Assembly (NCBI GenBank): GCA_018242505.1
Contig: JAFEBU010000075.1
Location: 1-64,000, forward strand
Direction: 5' to 3'
Length of the DNA: 64,000 nucleotides
Source of the DNA: Pseudomonadota bacterium
GTDB taxonomy: Bacteria; Pseudomonadota; Alphaproteobacteria; Reyranellales; Reyranellaceae
Shown: positions 1-8,851 of the stretch, piece by piece
How the letters are laid out: the number at the start of each line of letters is the position of its first letter
Numbering within the stretch: position 1 is the first letter of the stretch
Position numbers and translations under genes: made by a program
The notes under the pieces: generated by a model
Database searches by the model: none
Told to the model about the DNA's origin: nothing
What the model saw: the letters and a program-made list of their open reading frames with translations, nothing else

Positions 1-115
1 ACGGCCGGCCTTGTGAGACCCGATACAGCACCACCGATCCCCGGACCGGCGAGTGCGGACAGATCCTTGAAACCCTCAAGGGACAACCGCCAAGCGATCG
101 CAAATTACAGAGCCA

Positions 116-421
116 CTACCTAGTCAACGCCAGATACTCTGCGCGAAATGTATCAGGCCAATCCAGTTGTTCGGCAATTTCCCAAGCGGTGCGTTGCAGG
201 ACGCGGTCGCCCAACAGGCGCAGTTTCAGCGATCGCAAATAGTCTAACTGTTCTCTTGCAGCTTTATGATCCAAATCTCCCCGCCTGACAGCCCCATAAA
301 GGCGTGCAAGGACTTCTGACCTCAACAGCGTCGGCGCGAGCAATTTTTGTTTTTTGGGAATCACCGCCTTTGCTTTTGCCAGATGTAAAGCGACATCAGA
401 TCCAATCACAAAACGTGCCAT
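116..421 (-). pseudogene. 3'-truncated PIN-domain (VapC-like) toxin
   Basis: The 101-residue product reads like the N-terminal three quarters of a PIN-domain ribonuclease. It has the VIGSDVALHL beta-strand/helix start, the LLAPTLLRSEVLA segment containing the conserved Glu, and WPDTFRAEYLALTR near the end, where family members normally continue with the last conserved Asp (LQADALVTLD-like). A stop codon directly after LALTR removes about 30 residues, including that last acidic residue, so nuclease activity is doubtful. PIN toxins normally follow an antitoxin gene. No antitoxin is recognisable upstream on this strand, although the frame stays open before the ATG (RRRKYDRFNIDENA). The family call rests on remembered pattern similarity. 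Confidence 0.6.
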
Positions 422-1235
422 CGCGTTCTCATCGATGTTGAAGCGATCGTATTTGCGGCGGCGTATCCGCCAGATTGAGAATCACACGCCGGTCCAATGA
501 CGGCAACGGGTCGGGTCGAGGCGGTGCATTGGTATCCGCGCCGGCCGCGGGCGCATCGCCCCTCTGGGCAGAGCGGGATGCGTCAATCCGGTCTCACGGC
601 CCGTGCCGTCGGGACGGCCGTCATCCGCTCCGCCAACAGCCGCGCCGCCGGTTCTTCCATCAGCTGCGCGGCGAAGGCCGTTACAACGCCATCCAGATTT
701 ATCCAGGTCGTCCGTCGCGGGTTCAATGTCGCGGCGACGCTAACCGTTCGGTCGGGCCTTCCCGTCAGCGTCATCGTCACCTGCGGTCTTGTCGCCCATG
801 TCGAAATCCTCGCCCGTGAGACAGGCCAGCCATTCACCGATCCCACGAAGCTGATCGTGCCGATGCTGGAATGCTTCGTCATTGCGGATCGCGGCGGCGC
901 AAAGGTGCGGCGACAAAACAACCAGGAAAACGCCCCGACGCGAGGTCCTCGACATGCAGGGAGGTCGTGTCGAATAGAGGAACGTTCGGCAGGTCGGATC
1001 GACTGATCAGGAGGGAGATTTCCGTACAGCTGCCGGCGCTGCCACTCCGGTCATTGCTCCAGCCAATAGGAGACCCGACCCACCTCATCTTACGATGACC
1101 AAGTATCAAAATGGCAGGCTCCCAGCTTCCGAACAATTCTGCGCGACGTGTGCTGGCACTGGCATGGGGCGGTGTTTACTCCTCCGCATTCGGTGGACAA
1201 TCAGCGCCTCTCCTGAAACTCCGGCGCCTGTGCTC
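422..1235. other. About 0.8 kb without a recognisable gene
   Basis: Several overlapping open frames of 70-170 codons occur on both strands here. None shows a recognisable domain, a convincing ribosome binding site or a consistent neighbour relationship. Flanked by a truncated toxin gene and an aldehyde dehydrogenase remnant, this is probably decayed DNA. Confidence 0.5.
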
Positions 1236-1637
1236 TCATCCTTCGATCGCGAACTCGACACCTTGCGCCAATGGCAGCGCAGTGCCGCAGTTCACCGTGC
1301 TGGTGGCGCGCCGCATGTAGGCCTCACGCATCAGATCCTGCCTCGCGTTCACCACCGGTCTCCTCGCCGCTGAACGCGCCACCAATCTCAGCACCTGAGG
1401 GGCCAATAGTGACGTTGGCAATGCCGCAATCTGACCATCGACCGACAGAAAGTGCTCTGCCTCACGCATATCCAACCTAAAGATTGAGGACGAGAGGCCG
1501 GGACCGACGGCGTTCTGAAGTTCGATCGCCGCTGACAGCTCGGCGTAGCGCATCACATACAAGATGAGCACAAAAGTCTCGTTCAGCATCGGACCGGCCT
1601 GATCCGGCCTTTCAACCAAGGCGGGACGTACATAGTA
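1236..1637 (-). pseudogene. ALDH7-type aldehyde dehydrogenase, C-terminal remnant
   Basis: Reading leftwards, the segment gives YYVRPALVE, LNETFVLILYVMRY, AVGPGLSSSIFRLDMREAEHFL and finally EAYMRRATSTVN...LPLAQGVEF. This is the characteristic C-terminal third of ALDH7-family enzymes (alpha-aminoadipic semialdehyde / piperideine-6-carboxylate dehydrogenases). Between about 1435 and 1320 the expected residues (DCGIANVTIGPSGAEIGGAF, then GEETGG..) lie in a different reading frame, and the frame changes back before EAYMRR, so there are at least two frameshifts. The catalytic-Cys half is missing: upstream DNA to about 1950 shows no ALDH sequence. This is a dead fragment. Confidence 0.8.
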
Positions 1638-1947
1638 AGCTTGTCCCAGCCCCAAGCCGTCCCGCGCCAGCCTTCCTTCCGCCAAACCCATGTCCGTTTC
1701 CCGCACCTCGACGTGACGGGGACACTCACCGACAACAACGGCGGAGCGACATATGATCGGATCCAGACTGGAAGCCGAACAGACTGCGAGAAGCCTGAGA
1801 TCGGGGCATCGTCGCCCCGCTGCCGACGCTACCCATCGAGGGCCTTGATCGAGGAAGCGGAATCATCGGCACGCAAAGTCGAGGGTGGCCAGCTCGATTG
1901 CAATGTCTGTCAAATCGTGTGGCAAAGAGATTGCCGACACCCTTCGT

Positions 1948-2640
1948 TTAGGAAGGCGGGGCAGAGGGCTCACGGCGTCGGCCGATCCTGCGGTGTAGTC
2001 TATCTGCAAAAGTGCGATCCAATGCAGGCAGTATTTGCTCGACCAGATTCAAAGGGTCAGCCCGGTTCGGAGATAGGCTCCACTCGACCCAAATACCTTT
2101 CAGCAAAGCCAAGATCGCAAGTGTCACGACGTCCAGATCCAGATGGGCCCCCCTGTCCTTGGAGACCGCGGTTACCAAGTCCCGAACCTGCCGCTCGAAA
2201 CGTCCATAGATCTCATCGTGAACGCGACGCACTGTCGGGTTTGTTTGTGCGAGGCCCCAGAATAGGAAGCGCGCTCGGACATAGTGGGAGTCCAGCGCCT
2301 GCGGATGCAGGCACGCGATGATGAAGGCGTAGAGCCGCTCTGTTGGCGTGGGGTACGGCTTCGCCATGGCGATGCTGATCTGGTCCTGCACTTTGGAGGA
2401 TAGATAGCGCAGGGTGGCAGCGAGCAATTCATCTTTGCTCTGGAAATGGTGGCGCACCATGCCGAGGGAGAGACCGGCCTGCTGCGCGATTAGCCGGACG
2501 CTAAGCTCCTCCGTGCCGTAGTGGCAGATGCAATGGAAGGTAGCGTCGATCAGCTGCTGTCGCCGCACATCCGGCGTCTGCTTGGAGAAGCTGCGGATTG
2601 TCGAGCGGCGGGATGGCCGGGCGGTCTTGTGACTGGACAT
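1948..2640 (-). CDS. TetR/BetI-like transcriptional regulator
   Basis: The 230-residue product has an N-terminal TetR helix-turn-helix at about residues 22-68 (RRQQLIDATFHCICHYG, then LIAQQAGLSLGMVRHHFQSKDELL). Its C-terminal part resembles BetI-type proteins (RFLFWGLAQTNPTVRRVHDEIYGRF). The ATG at 2640 is preferred over the upstream in-frame GTG at 2655 because GAGGGGG lies just ahead of it. The gene diverges from the Rieske oxygenase gene, and the 193-bp gap contains a 20-bp palindrome with a near copy ahead of the alpha/beta hydrolase gene at 15.25 kb. It therefore probably represses both ends of the 2.8-15.3 kb cluster and responds to the substrate or a product. Target sites and ligand are inferred. 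Confidence 0.85.
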   Translation of the reverse strand: MSSHKTARPSRRSTIRSFSKQTPDVRRQQLIDATFHCICHYGTEELSVRLIAQQAGLSLGMVRHHFQSKDELLAATLRYLSSKVQDQISIAMAKPYPTPTERLYAFIIACLHPQALDSHYVRARFLFWGLAQTNPTVRRVHDEIYGRFERQVRDLVTAVSKDRGAHLDLDVVTLAILALLKGIWVEWSLSPNRADPLNLVEQILPALDRTFADRLHRRIGRRREPSAPPS

Positions 2641-2752
2641 ATGCAACCCCCTCACTACCCGACCTGACGGTTGCTACCAAGGTGCAAGTCGCCGATCCGA
2701 TGCGCAGCCTGCAAAGGCTCCAACTTGACAGGTCCGCGCCAATCCTTCATCT

Positions 2753-2772
2753 CTTTATACACTCGTATTAAG
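2753..2772. promoter_or_regulatory. Palindromic operator candidate, copy 1 (TetR regulon)
   Basis: The sequence is CTTTATAC-actc-GTATTAAG, whose arms match at 7 of 8 positions. It lies 61-80 bp upstream of the Rieske gene start, in the divergent gap next to the TetR-type gene. Most of it recurs, inverted and with the same ACTC/GAGT core, at 15276-15299. A TTGACA hexamer at 2725-2730 could be part of the promoter, but no -10 lies at ideal spacing. Confidence 0.65.
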
Positions 2773-2833
2773 TTGAGGCTGGAACTGGCAAGGGCTTGTC
2801 GCCGCGACAAGACGGCTGACAACGAGGGATGGA

Positions 2834-3979
2834 ATGGATCACATGGAACTCCGCACGCGGCCTGGTGCCGATCTTGACGAGACACGGCGGGAACTGATCC
2901 GTGCGCGGCACCTTCCCGGCGGCATCTATTCGTCTCAGGCAATCTACGAGCAGGAACTGCAGCGCTATTTCTATCGCGACTGGCTCTACATGGGTCGCGC
3001 AGAGCAGTTCGCAAATCCTGGCGATTACGAGGCACGCCGCGTTCTGGGTCGCCCTGTCATCATCGCCCGCGACAAGGACAACGCACTCGGTGCCTTCTAC
3101 AACATGTGCCGCCACCGGGGCGTCGAGGTCGTGGAGGGCAAGGGCAACACCCGTGTCTTCAAGTGCCCGTACCACGGCTGGACGTACGATCTGTCAGGCA
3201 AGCTGCTCGGTGCTGCCTACATGAAGGACACCGACGGGTTCGATCCGTCGACCTGCCGGCTGCCGCGCATCCATCTCCAGACCTGGCGGGGCAATATCTT
3301 CATCAGCTTTGCGAGCGAACCGCCATCCTTCGATAAAGCAATGGCGGAGTTCGAGAAGGATTTCGCTCCGCTTCATACGGAAAAATGCCGTCTGGCCGAT
3401 GTGACGCGCCTCGAGCTGAACTGCAACTGGAAGTTCATGCACGAGAACCTGATGGACTTTTATCACGTCGGTGTCCTGCACGTGAAAAGCTTCGGTGCGC
3501 GCTTTTCCTGGACCACCGAGAACGTGTCGTTGAAGGACAATGGCGGTATCACGATCCGCTATGACGCCGCGCCCTCGACGCCGAGTGGCGAGGCGCTGTT
3601 CGGCAAGGCACCGTGGCTCGAAGCTGAGCCCAACAGCTTTGCCTGCACCGGCTTCATGCCGCCGAACGTGACGCTGTTCGGGCGCATCGACTGCGTCAAG
3701 ATCATGGTTGGCTGGCCGATCGGTCCGGACAAGTGCGAAGTGTTCATCTATATCCTGTTCCCGGAAGAATTCTTCGCCGATCCGGACTTCGACAGGAAAC
3801 TCAAGGTCTACAAGGACTATCAGGCGATCATCTACGAAGAAGACCGCTCGATGATCGAGTCCATGCAGCGTGCCATGGCGCTGCCCGTCTACGAGCCCGG
3901 CCGGATGTCGGTGATGGAGAAGCCGATCCATCACTTCCTGAACGGATACCTCGATCGCATGTTCGGACCACGCTCCTGA
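2834..3979 (+). CDS. Rieske non-heme iron oxygenase, alpha subunit
   Basis: This 381-residue protein is the terminal oxygenase of a two-component system. The Rieske cluster ligands are clear: C92-R-H94 and C111-P-Y-H114 followed by GWTY. The mononuclear iron site is D208-F-Y-H211-x4-H216, with the usual distal acidic ligand expected further on. Its length fits CntA-type and aromatic-ring or N-demethylating oxygenases. The stop codon overlaps the start of the reductase gene, so the pair is translationally coupled. The adjacent importer, amidase-like enzyme and NicX-like protein suggest attack on an N-alkyl or N-heterocyclic compound, but the substrate is unknown. A second in-frame ATG at 2843 is a possible alternative start. 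Confidence 0.9.
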   Translation: MDHMELRTRPGADLDETRRELIRARHLPGGIYSSQAIYEQELQRYFYRDWLYMGRAEQFANPGDYEARRVLGRPVIIARDKDNALGAFYNMCRHRGVEVVEGKGNTRVFKCPYHGWTYDLSGKLLGAAYMKDTDGFDPSTCRLPRIHLQTWRGNIFISFASEPPSFDKAMAEFEKDFAPLHTEKCRLADVTRLELNCNWKFMHENLMDFYHVGVLHVKSFGARFSWTTENVSLKDNGGITIRYDAAPSTPSGEALFGKAPWLEAEPNSFACTGFMPPNVTLFGRIDCVKIMVGWPIGPDKCEVFIYILFPEEFFADPDFDRKLKVYKDYQAIIYEEDRSMIESMQRAMALPVYEPGRMSVMEKPIHHFLNGYLDRMFGPRS

Positions 3980-4953
3980 TGCAGGCCGCGGTCGGCGAGA
4001 TGCAGCTCCAGGTGATGAGTCTCCGGCGCGAGGCCGACGACGTCCTGTCTTTGCGACTCGCCGATCCCTGTGGCGCGCGGCTGCCCGCCTTCACGCCGGG
4101 CGCGCATATTGCGCTTCGCCTTGGTGAAGGGTTGGTCCGGCAGTATTCGCTGTGCAACGGCCCGGACGAAGACGGTACTTACCTGATTGCCGTGAAGCGC
4201 GAAGCGCGATCACGCGGTGGATCGGCCGCTGTTCATCGCTTGGCGCAGGGCGACGTCGTTGCCGCAACATTGCCTGTCAACGCCTTCGCGGTCGACTGGT
4301 CGGCGCCGCATCTGGTGCTGCTGGCCGGCGGCATCGGCATCACGCCGCTCTTGTCCATGGCCCTGCATGCCATGCAGCGCGGCCATTCGTTCGAGCTTCA
4401 CTATTTCGCCCGATCGTCCGCGCATGCGGCCTTCCACGACCTGCTGGCCGACGCGCCGATGGCGCCGCACGTCGTGTTCCACTTTGCCATCGAGCCCGAG
4501 GCCGTGTCGTCCGTGCTCAAGGACCTGTTGTCGAGTCGTCGAGCGGGGGCGCATCTCTATGTCTGCGGGCCCGTGCCCTTCATGGACGAGGCCCGGAAGA
4601 TTGCGGCCGGCTGCACCAATTTGTCCGCCGTGCACTGGGAATACTTCACGCCACCCGCGCCTGCCGAAGAGGCTCGCGCCAGCTCGGCGGTCTGCACAGT
4701 GCGGCTTGCCCGTTCAGGCAAGACGCTTGAGGTGCCGGCGAACAAGTCGATCCTGCAGGTGCTGATCGAGAACGGCGTGACGATCGATTCTTCCTGTATG
4801 GAAGGCTTGTGCGGCCTGTGCGCGACGCGCGTGCTCGAAGGCGAGCCGGATCATCGTGACGAGGTGCTGACCGACAACGACAGGCAGTACGGCAAGTTGA
4901 TGACTGTCTGCGTGTCGCGGGCGCGAGAAGGGGTTCTGGTCCTGGACCTCTAG
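3979..4953 (+). CDS. Rieske oxygenase reductase (VanB-type, FMN/NAD + C-terminal 2Fe-2S)
   Basis: The 324-residue product supplies electrons to the oxygenase encoded just upstream. It starts at the ATG overlapping the upstream TGA. In order it has a flavin-binding barrel (RQYSLCNGPDE near residue 53), an NAD-binding domain (LLAGGIGITPLLSMA near residue 112; YVCGPVPFMD), and a C-terminal plant-type ferredoxin domain with Cys ligands in SSCMEGLCGLC and a fourth Cys in MTVCVSRA. This order matches vanillate demethylase and carnitine oxygenase reductases. A frame open upstream of 3979 lies within the oxygenase gene and is not part of the protein. Confidence 0.9.
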   Translation: MQAAVGEMQLQVMSLRREADDVLSLRLADPCGARLPAFTPGAHIALRLGEGLVRQYSLCNGPDEDGTYLIAVKREARSRGGSAAVHRLAQGDVVAATLPVNAFAVDWSAPHLVLLAGGIGITPLLSMALHAMQRGHSFELHYFARSSAHAAFHDLLADAPMAPHVVFHFAIEPEAVSSVLKDLLSSRRAGAHLYVCGPVPFMDEARKIAAGCTNLSAVHWEYFTPPAPAEEARASSAVCTVRLARSGKTLEVPANKSILQVLIENGVTIDSSCMEGLCGLCATRVLEGEPDHRDEVLTDNDRQYGKLMTVCVSRAREGVLVLDL

Positions 4954-4995
4954 GACGCGCGGCCGCTGATCGATTTGGTGAAAAGGGAGGGAGTG

Positions 4996-6240
4996 ATGAA
5001 GAAAGGCATTTCGCGCCGGTCGGCGCTTGGCGGCATGGCGGTGGCTGTGACGGCGCCGGCGGTGTTCGGCAATGACAGCGCCTGGGCGCAAAGCGGCAGT
5101 ACGATCCGGTTCGGCGGATCGCTCGGCATGTCGGGACGATATGCGGAGACCGGCCTGAACATCCGGCAGGGTTACGAGACTGCCATCAAGTTCATCAACG
5201 AGCAGAAGGGCGGTGTCGAGATCGGCGGCAAGAAGTACCGTGTCGAGCTTGCCATCGTCGATGATGCCAGCGACCCTGCGCGCGCAACGTCGCTGATCCA
5301 GCGCCAGGTCGACGGTGATGTCAGCTTCTTTCTGGGCTCGTACGGCAGCAACATCGTGCTGCCCTGTGCCGGCATCACCGAGGCCGCCGGCAAGCTGACA
5401 GTCCAGGTCGGCGCGTCGGCCGACCAGATCTTCCAGCAGGGCTATCGCAACATCTTCGGCTTCTTCCCGCGCGCCAGTCGCGCCTGGGTGACCAGCATCG
5501 AGTTCTTCAAGTCGATCGCGCCCAAGCCCAAATCGGTGTCGATCATCGCCACCAATGACGCCTTCTCCAAGGCCAATGCCCAGGCTGCCGCTGCGGGCTG
5601 CAAGGGAATCGGCCTGGAGGTGCTCGACCTGCTGGAGCTGCCCGAGCAGGTCAGCGACGCTTCGAGTGCGCTTGCGACGATCCGGGCAAGGACTCCGGAC
5701 ATTCTGATCACGACGACGGTGGACCAGAATTCGCTGGTGATCGTGCGCCAGATGATCGCCACCGACACTAATGTGCCGCTGCTTTATCAGTTCCTCGGGC
5801 CGCAGCTGCCGATGTATCGTGAAAGCCTCGGCGCTAAGGCGACCGGCGTGATCATGCAACTGCCGTGGGAGGCGCGGATCGACTTCAAGGATCCGATATT
5901 CGGCAGCACCAAGGCCTATATCGACTACTACAACAAGAACAACACGCGGGCGTTGAGCTACCACACGGTCGGCGCCTCGTCGTGCATCACGACCTATGTC
6001 GAGGCGATGCGGACCGCAGGCAGCCTCGATCCGGCCAAGGTGCGCAATGCGCTGGCCGCGACCAACATCACCACGGCATTCGGTCCGGTGAAATTCTCGC
6101 CTGAAGGCGACGGCGACGCCATCGTGATGGGCGCGAAGATCGGCCAGGTGCAGAGCGGTCAGGTGCAGGTCGTCTATCCGAAGGACGTGAAGACCGCCGA
6201 CCTGATCTACCCGACCCCGGTCTGGGCGAAGAAGGGTTAG
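4996..6240 (+). CDS. Branched-chain/amide-type ABC transporter substrate-binding protein
   Basis: The 414-residue product is a periplasmic type-1 binding protein (LivK-like, Peripla_BP_6). The N-terminus (KGISRRSALGGMAVAVTAPAVFG...AWAQ) is a signal peptide with twin arginines. The mature protein starts with IRFGGSLGMSGRYAETG and has NEQKGGVEIGGKKYRVELAIVDDASDPA, both typical of this fold. The start at 4996 follows GGGAGGGAG, and the seven codons upstream are probably untranslated. It is followed by two permease and two ATPase genes, giving a complete LIV-type importer inside the Rieske operon. It likely captures the compound degraded by the neighbouring enzymes. Confidence 0.9.
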   Translation: MKKGISRRSALGGMAVAVTAPAVFGNDSAWAQSGSTIRFGGSLGMSGRYAETGLNIRQGYETAIKFINEQKGGVEIGGKKYRVELAIVDDASDPARATSLIQRQVDGDVSFFLGSYGSNIVLPCAGITEAAGKLTVQVGASADQIFQQGYRNIFGFFPRASRAWVTSIEFFKSIAPKPKSVSIIATNDAFSKANAQAAAAGCKGIGLEVLDLLELPEQVSDASSALATIRARTPDILITTTVDQNSLVIVRQMIATDTNVPLLYQFLGPQLPMYRESLGAKATGVIMQLPWEARIDFKDPIFGSTKAYIDYYNKNNTRALSYHTVGASSCITTYVEAMRTAGSLDPAKVRNALAATNITTAFGPVKFSPEGDGDAIVMGAKIGQVQSGQVQVVYPKDVKTADLIYPTPVWAKKG

Positions 6241-6264
6241 CACGACCGGACGGGGGCGAACGCC

Positions 6265-7149
6265 ATGAACGGGACACTCCTGTTCCAGACGCTGGTCGAT
6301 GGCCTGATCCTTGGAGGAATCTTCTCGCTGTCGGCGGTGGGGTTCTCCCTGATCTTCGGCGTCCTGGGCGTCGTCAATCTCGCGCACGGCGTTTTCATCC
6401 TGGCTGGTGCTTATATCGGCCTCTGGCTCAAGGGGGCGCTGGGACTCGATCCACTGGCGGCGATTCCCGTGGTCTTCCTCGTCCTGGCGGTCATCGGCGG
6501 CGCGCTGCAGCGGACCTTGGTATCGGCGGCCGTCCAGCGCGGCTCACTGATGACCAGCCTGCTGATCACCTTTGGTGCCAGCCTGATCCTGCGTGACCTG
6601 CTGATCCTGGCGTTCGGGCCCGACATCCAGTCGTTGTCGTCGACATGGCTGCTCCGCACTTATCATGTCGGCGGTGTCGTGATCGATGGAGCGAGGGCAA
6701 CCGGACTGCTCGCCAGCCTGGTGCTGCTTGCCATGCTGGCGATCGCGCTCCATGCGATGAAGGTGGGGCGGGCGATCCGGGCGACGGCGCAACAGAGCTT
6801 CGCGGCCGGCCTGTGCGGCGTGGATTCCAATCGGATCTATACGCTGACTTTCGGCGTTTCAGCAGGCTTTGCCGGCGCCTCGGGCATCATCATTGGCATG
6901 ATCAATCCGTTCTCCCCGTTCGACGATGCCTATTGGACGCTGAACGCATTCGTCACCGTCGTGCTGGGGGGCGTCGGCAGCCCTGTCGGCGCGCTTCTGG
7001 GCGGGCTGATGCTGGGCGAAATCAGCACGCTGTCATCGCAATATATCGGCCCGCGCTTCCCCAACGTCTTCATCTTCTGCGCGCTGCTGTTGATGCTTAT
7101 TGTCCGGCCCAACGGTCTGCTCGGCAACGCCTACAAGGCGTCGGTCTGA
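6265..7149 (+). CDS. LIV-type ABC transporter permease (LivH-like)
   Basis: This 294-residue hydrophobic protein contains the LivH hallmarks LSAVGFSLIFGVLGVVNLAHGVFILAG near the N-terminus and FVTVVLGGVGSPVGALLGG near the C-terminus, with about eight membrane segments. It forms the translocation pore with the LivM-like protein. Its stop codon overlaps the next start (TGATG). Confidence 0.92.
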   Translation: MNGTLLFQTLVDGLILGGIFSLSAVGFSLIFGVLGVVNLAHGVFILAGAYIGLWLKGALGLDPLAAIPVVFLVLAVIGGALQRTLVSAAVQRGSLMTSLLITFGASLILRDLLILAFGPDIQSLSSTWLLRTYHVGGVVIDGARATGLLASLVLLAMLAIALHAMKVGRAIRATAQQSFAAGLCGVDSNRIYTLTFGVSAGFAGASGIIIGMINPFSPFDDAYWTLNAFVTVVLGGVGSPVGALLGGLMLGEISTLSSQYIGPRFPNVFIFCALLLMLIVRPNGLLGNAYKASV

Positions 7150-8135
7150 TGGACGCCTTCAATGGCCGCATTCCGGCCGGTATCTGGGGGCTTTCGGCGG
7201 TGTTGCTGGCCGCTGCGGTGATGCTGCCATTCATGCTGTCGCCTTTCCAGATTCGGTTGGCGCAGCAGATCCTGCTGTTCGGTGGGATGGCGGTTGCCTG
7301 GCAGATGCTCGGCGGCTTCACCAACTATTGGAGCTTCGGCCATACCGCCTTCTTCGGACTCGGCGCCTTCGCTGCCGGCCTGCTGGCCCAGCAGCTCGAT
7401 CCAAGCCTGTCGGTGGCCGTGAAGCTCGCGATCGGCACGGTCTTCGCTATTGGTCTCGCGCTTGTGGCGGCGCTGGCGATCGCCATTCCCGTCCTCAATC
7501 TGCGCGGCATCTATTTCGCGATCGCCATGCTGGCCTTTGCGGAGATCCTGGCCGAGATTACCAAGACCTTCGATGCCTTCCACGGCACGAGCGGCTTTCC
7601 GCTGCCGGCCTTGCTGGTTCCAGGCCTGACCAAGGTGCAGCTCTTCTATTTCCTCTTCCTGCTGCTGTTCCTGACGAATATCGCGGTGTTCGTATGGCTG
7701 CGGCGCTCGCGCATCGGCATGGGCCTCACGTGCATCGGTCAGGACGAGGATACGGCGGCGATGCTCGGCATCCCAACCGAGCGCTACAAGCTCGTCGCTT
7801 TCGTGCTGAGTGCCGTGCTGACTGCCATAGGCGGTGTTCTCTACGGTTACAGCCTCGGCTTCATCAGCACCGGCTCGGTCTTCCGCATCGATATAAGCCT
7901 CAACCTGATCCTTTATACCATGCTGGGCGGCATCGGCACAGTTGCCGGCCCGATCATCGGTGCGGCTCTGATGATCGTGCTGACACAGGTCGTGCTGGGC
8001 AATCTTCTTGACCTGCACATGATGCTGACGGGCGCCGTGCTGATCGCGATGGTGATTTTGGCACCCAAGGGTTTGATGGGGCTTGCACGAAAAGCCTGGG
8101 ACCGTCGCCGTGGCGCAGCCGAGGGAAGGCCATGA
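7149..8135 (+). CDS. LIV-type ABC transporter permease (LivM-like)
   Basis: This 328-residue integral membrane protein has the LivM signature LLFGGMAVAWQMLGGFTNYWSFGHTAFFGLGAF and the cytoplasmic coupling region RIGMGLTCIGQDEDTAAMLGIPTERYKL. The start is the ATG overlapping the upstream permease stop. It overlaps the following ATPase by 4 bp (ATGA). It is the second half of the pore of the importer in the Rieske/amidase operon. Confidence 0.92.
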   Translation: MDAFNGRIPAGIWGLSAVLLAAAVMLPFMLSPFQIRLAQQILLFGGMAVAWQMLGGFTNYWSFGHTAFFGLGAFAAGLLAQQLDPSLSVAVKLAIGTVFAIGLALVAALAIAIPVLNLRGIYFAIAMLAFAEILAEITKTFDAFHGTSGFPLPALLVPGLTKVQLFYFLFLLLFLTNIAVFVWLRRSRIGMGLTCIGQDEDTAAMLGIPTERYKLVAFVLSAVLTAIGGVLYGYSLGFISTGSVFRIDISLNLILYTMLGGIGTVAGPIIGAALMIVLTQVVLGNLLDLHMMLTGAVLIAMVILAPKGLMGLARKAWDRRRGAAEGRP

Positions 8136-8851
8136 CGATCCTGTCGATCGAAGGGCTGACCAGGCAATTCAAGGGCCTGCGCGCCATACAGGATCTGTCG
8201 TTCGCGGTCGAAAGCAAGAGCATCACCAGCATCGTTGGACCCAACGGCGCGGGAAAGTCCACGCTGTTCAACATGATCTCCGGCTATCTCAAGCCGACTG
8301 CCGGCCACATCCTGTTCGAGGGACGCGAGATCACCGGCAAGGCGCCCCATCTTGTCTGCGGTATGGGCATCGCGCGCGCCTTCCAGATCGCCAAGCCGTT
8401 TCCCGAGCTGTCGGTCGAGAAGAACGTCCTGGTCGCGGCGACCTTCGGCCGGCTCGGGCCACGCGATCGGCAGGCAACAACTGAGCATGCAATTGAAGTC
8501 TGCCATCTTGCCGAGTGGCGGCATCAGCCGGCATCGGCGCTCAGCATCGGCAACCTGCGGCGGCTGGAGCTTGCCCGCGCCATCGCGGCGCGGCCGACCC
8601 TACTGCTCGCCGACGAGCCCTGCGCCGGGCTCAACGAGACCGAGACGCGTGAAGTGATCGATGTGCTGTCGACGATCCGCAAGTCGGGCGTGACCGTGCT
8701 GCTGGTCGAGCACGACATCAAGGTGGTCCGTCGGGTCTCCGACCGCGTGATCGTGATCGAGGCCGGCCGCAAGATTGCCGATGGAACGGCAAGTCAGGTC
8801 TTCTCCGAGCAAGCCGTGATCGACGCCTATCTCGGGACGGCCGGCGCATGA
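8132..8851 (+). CDS. LIV-type ABC transporter ATPase (LivG-like), degenerate signature motif
   Basis: This 239-residue ATPase powers import through the LivH/LivM-like pair. The Walker A motif is GPNGAGKST (near residue 34), Walker B is TLLLADEPCAGL, and the H-loop is LLVEHDIKVV. The ABC signature is unusual: SALSIGNLRRLELARA stands where LivG proteins normally have a PYGQQRRLEIARA-type sequence, so the central Gly-Gln is changed. The protein is also slightly shorter than typical LivG. It overlaps its neighbours on both sides by 4 bp. Confidence 0.9.
   Translation: MTILSIEGLTRQFKGLRAIQDLSFAVESKSITSIVGPNGAGKSTLFNMISGYLKPTAGHILFEGREITGKAPHLVCGMGIARAFQIAKPFPELSVEKNVLVAATFGRLGPRDRQATTEHAIEVCHLAEWRHQPASALSIGNLRRLELARAIAARPTLLLADEPCAGLNETETREVIDVLSTIRKSGVTVLLVEHDIKVVRRVSDRVIVIEAGRKIADGTASQVFSEQAVIDAYLGTAGA

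Noticed and set aside
93..240. A 13-bp direct repeat AGCGATCGCAAAT at 93-105 and 228-240, with a related copy near 441.
   Set aside because: It contains the common octamer GCGATCGC, has no consistent spacing, and one copy lies inside the toxin coding sequence; probably coincidence.
583..921. A possible 112-residue minus-strand gene (TWINLDGVVTAFAAQLMEEPAARLLAERM).
   Set aside because: It competes with open frames on the other strand, has no recognisable family and no good start signal, and lies in a decayed region.
2725..2760. A sigma-70 promoter TTGACA (2725-2730) with TTATAC (2755-2760) for the Rieske operon.
   Set aside because: The spacing is 24 bp, well outside the usual 16-18, so the pair cannot be called a promoter from sequence alone.
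3733..3978. An 82-residue upstream extension of the Rieske reductase.
   Set aside because: It lies entirely inside the oxygenase gene in another frame; the overlapping TGATG start at 3979 gives the normal reductase N-terminus.
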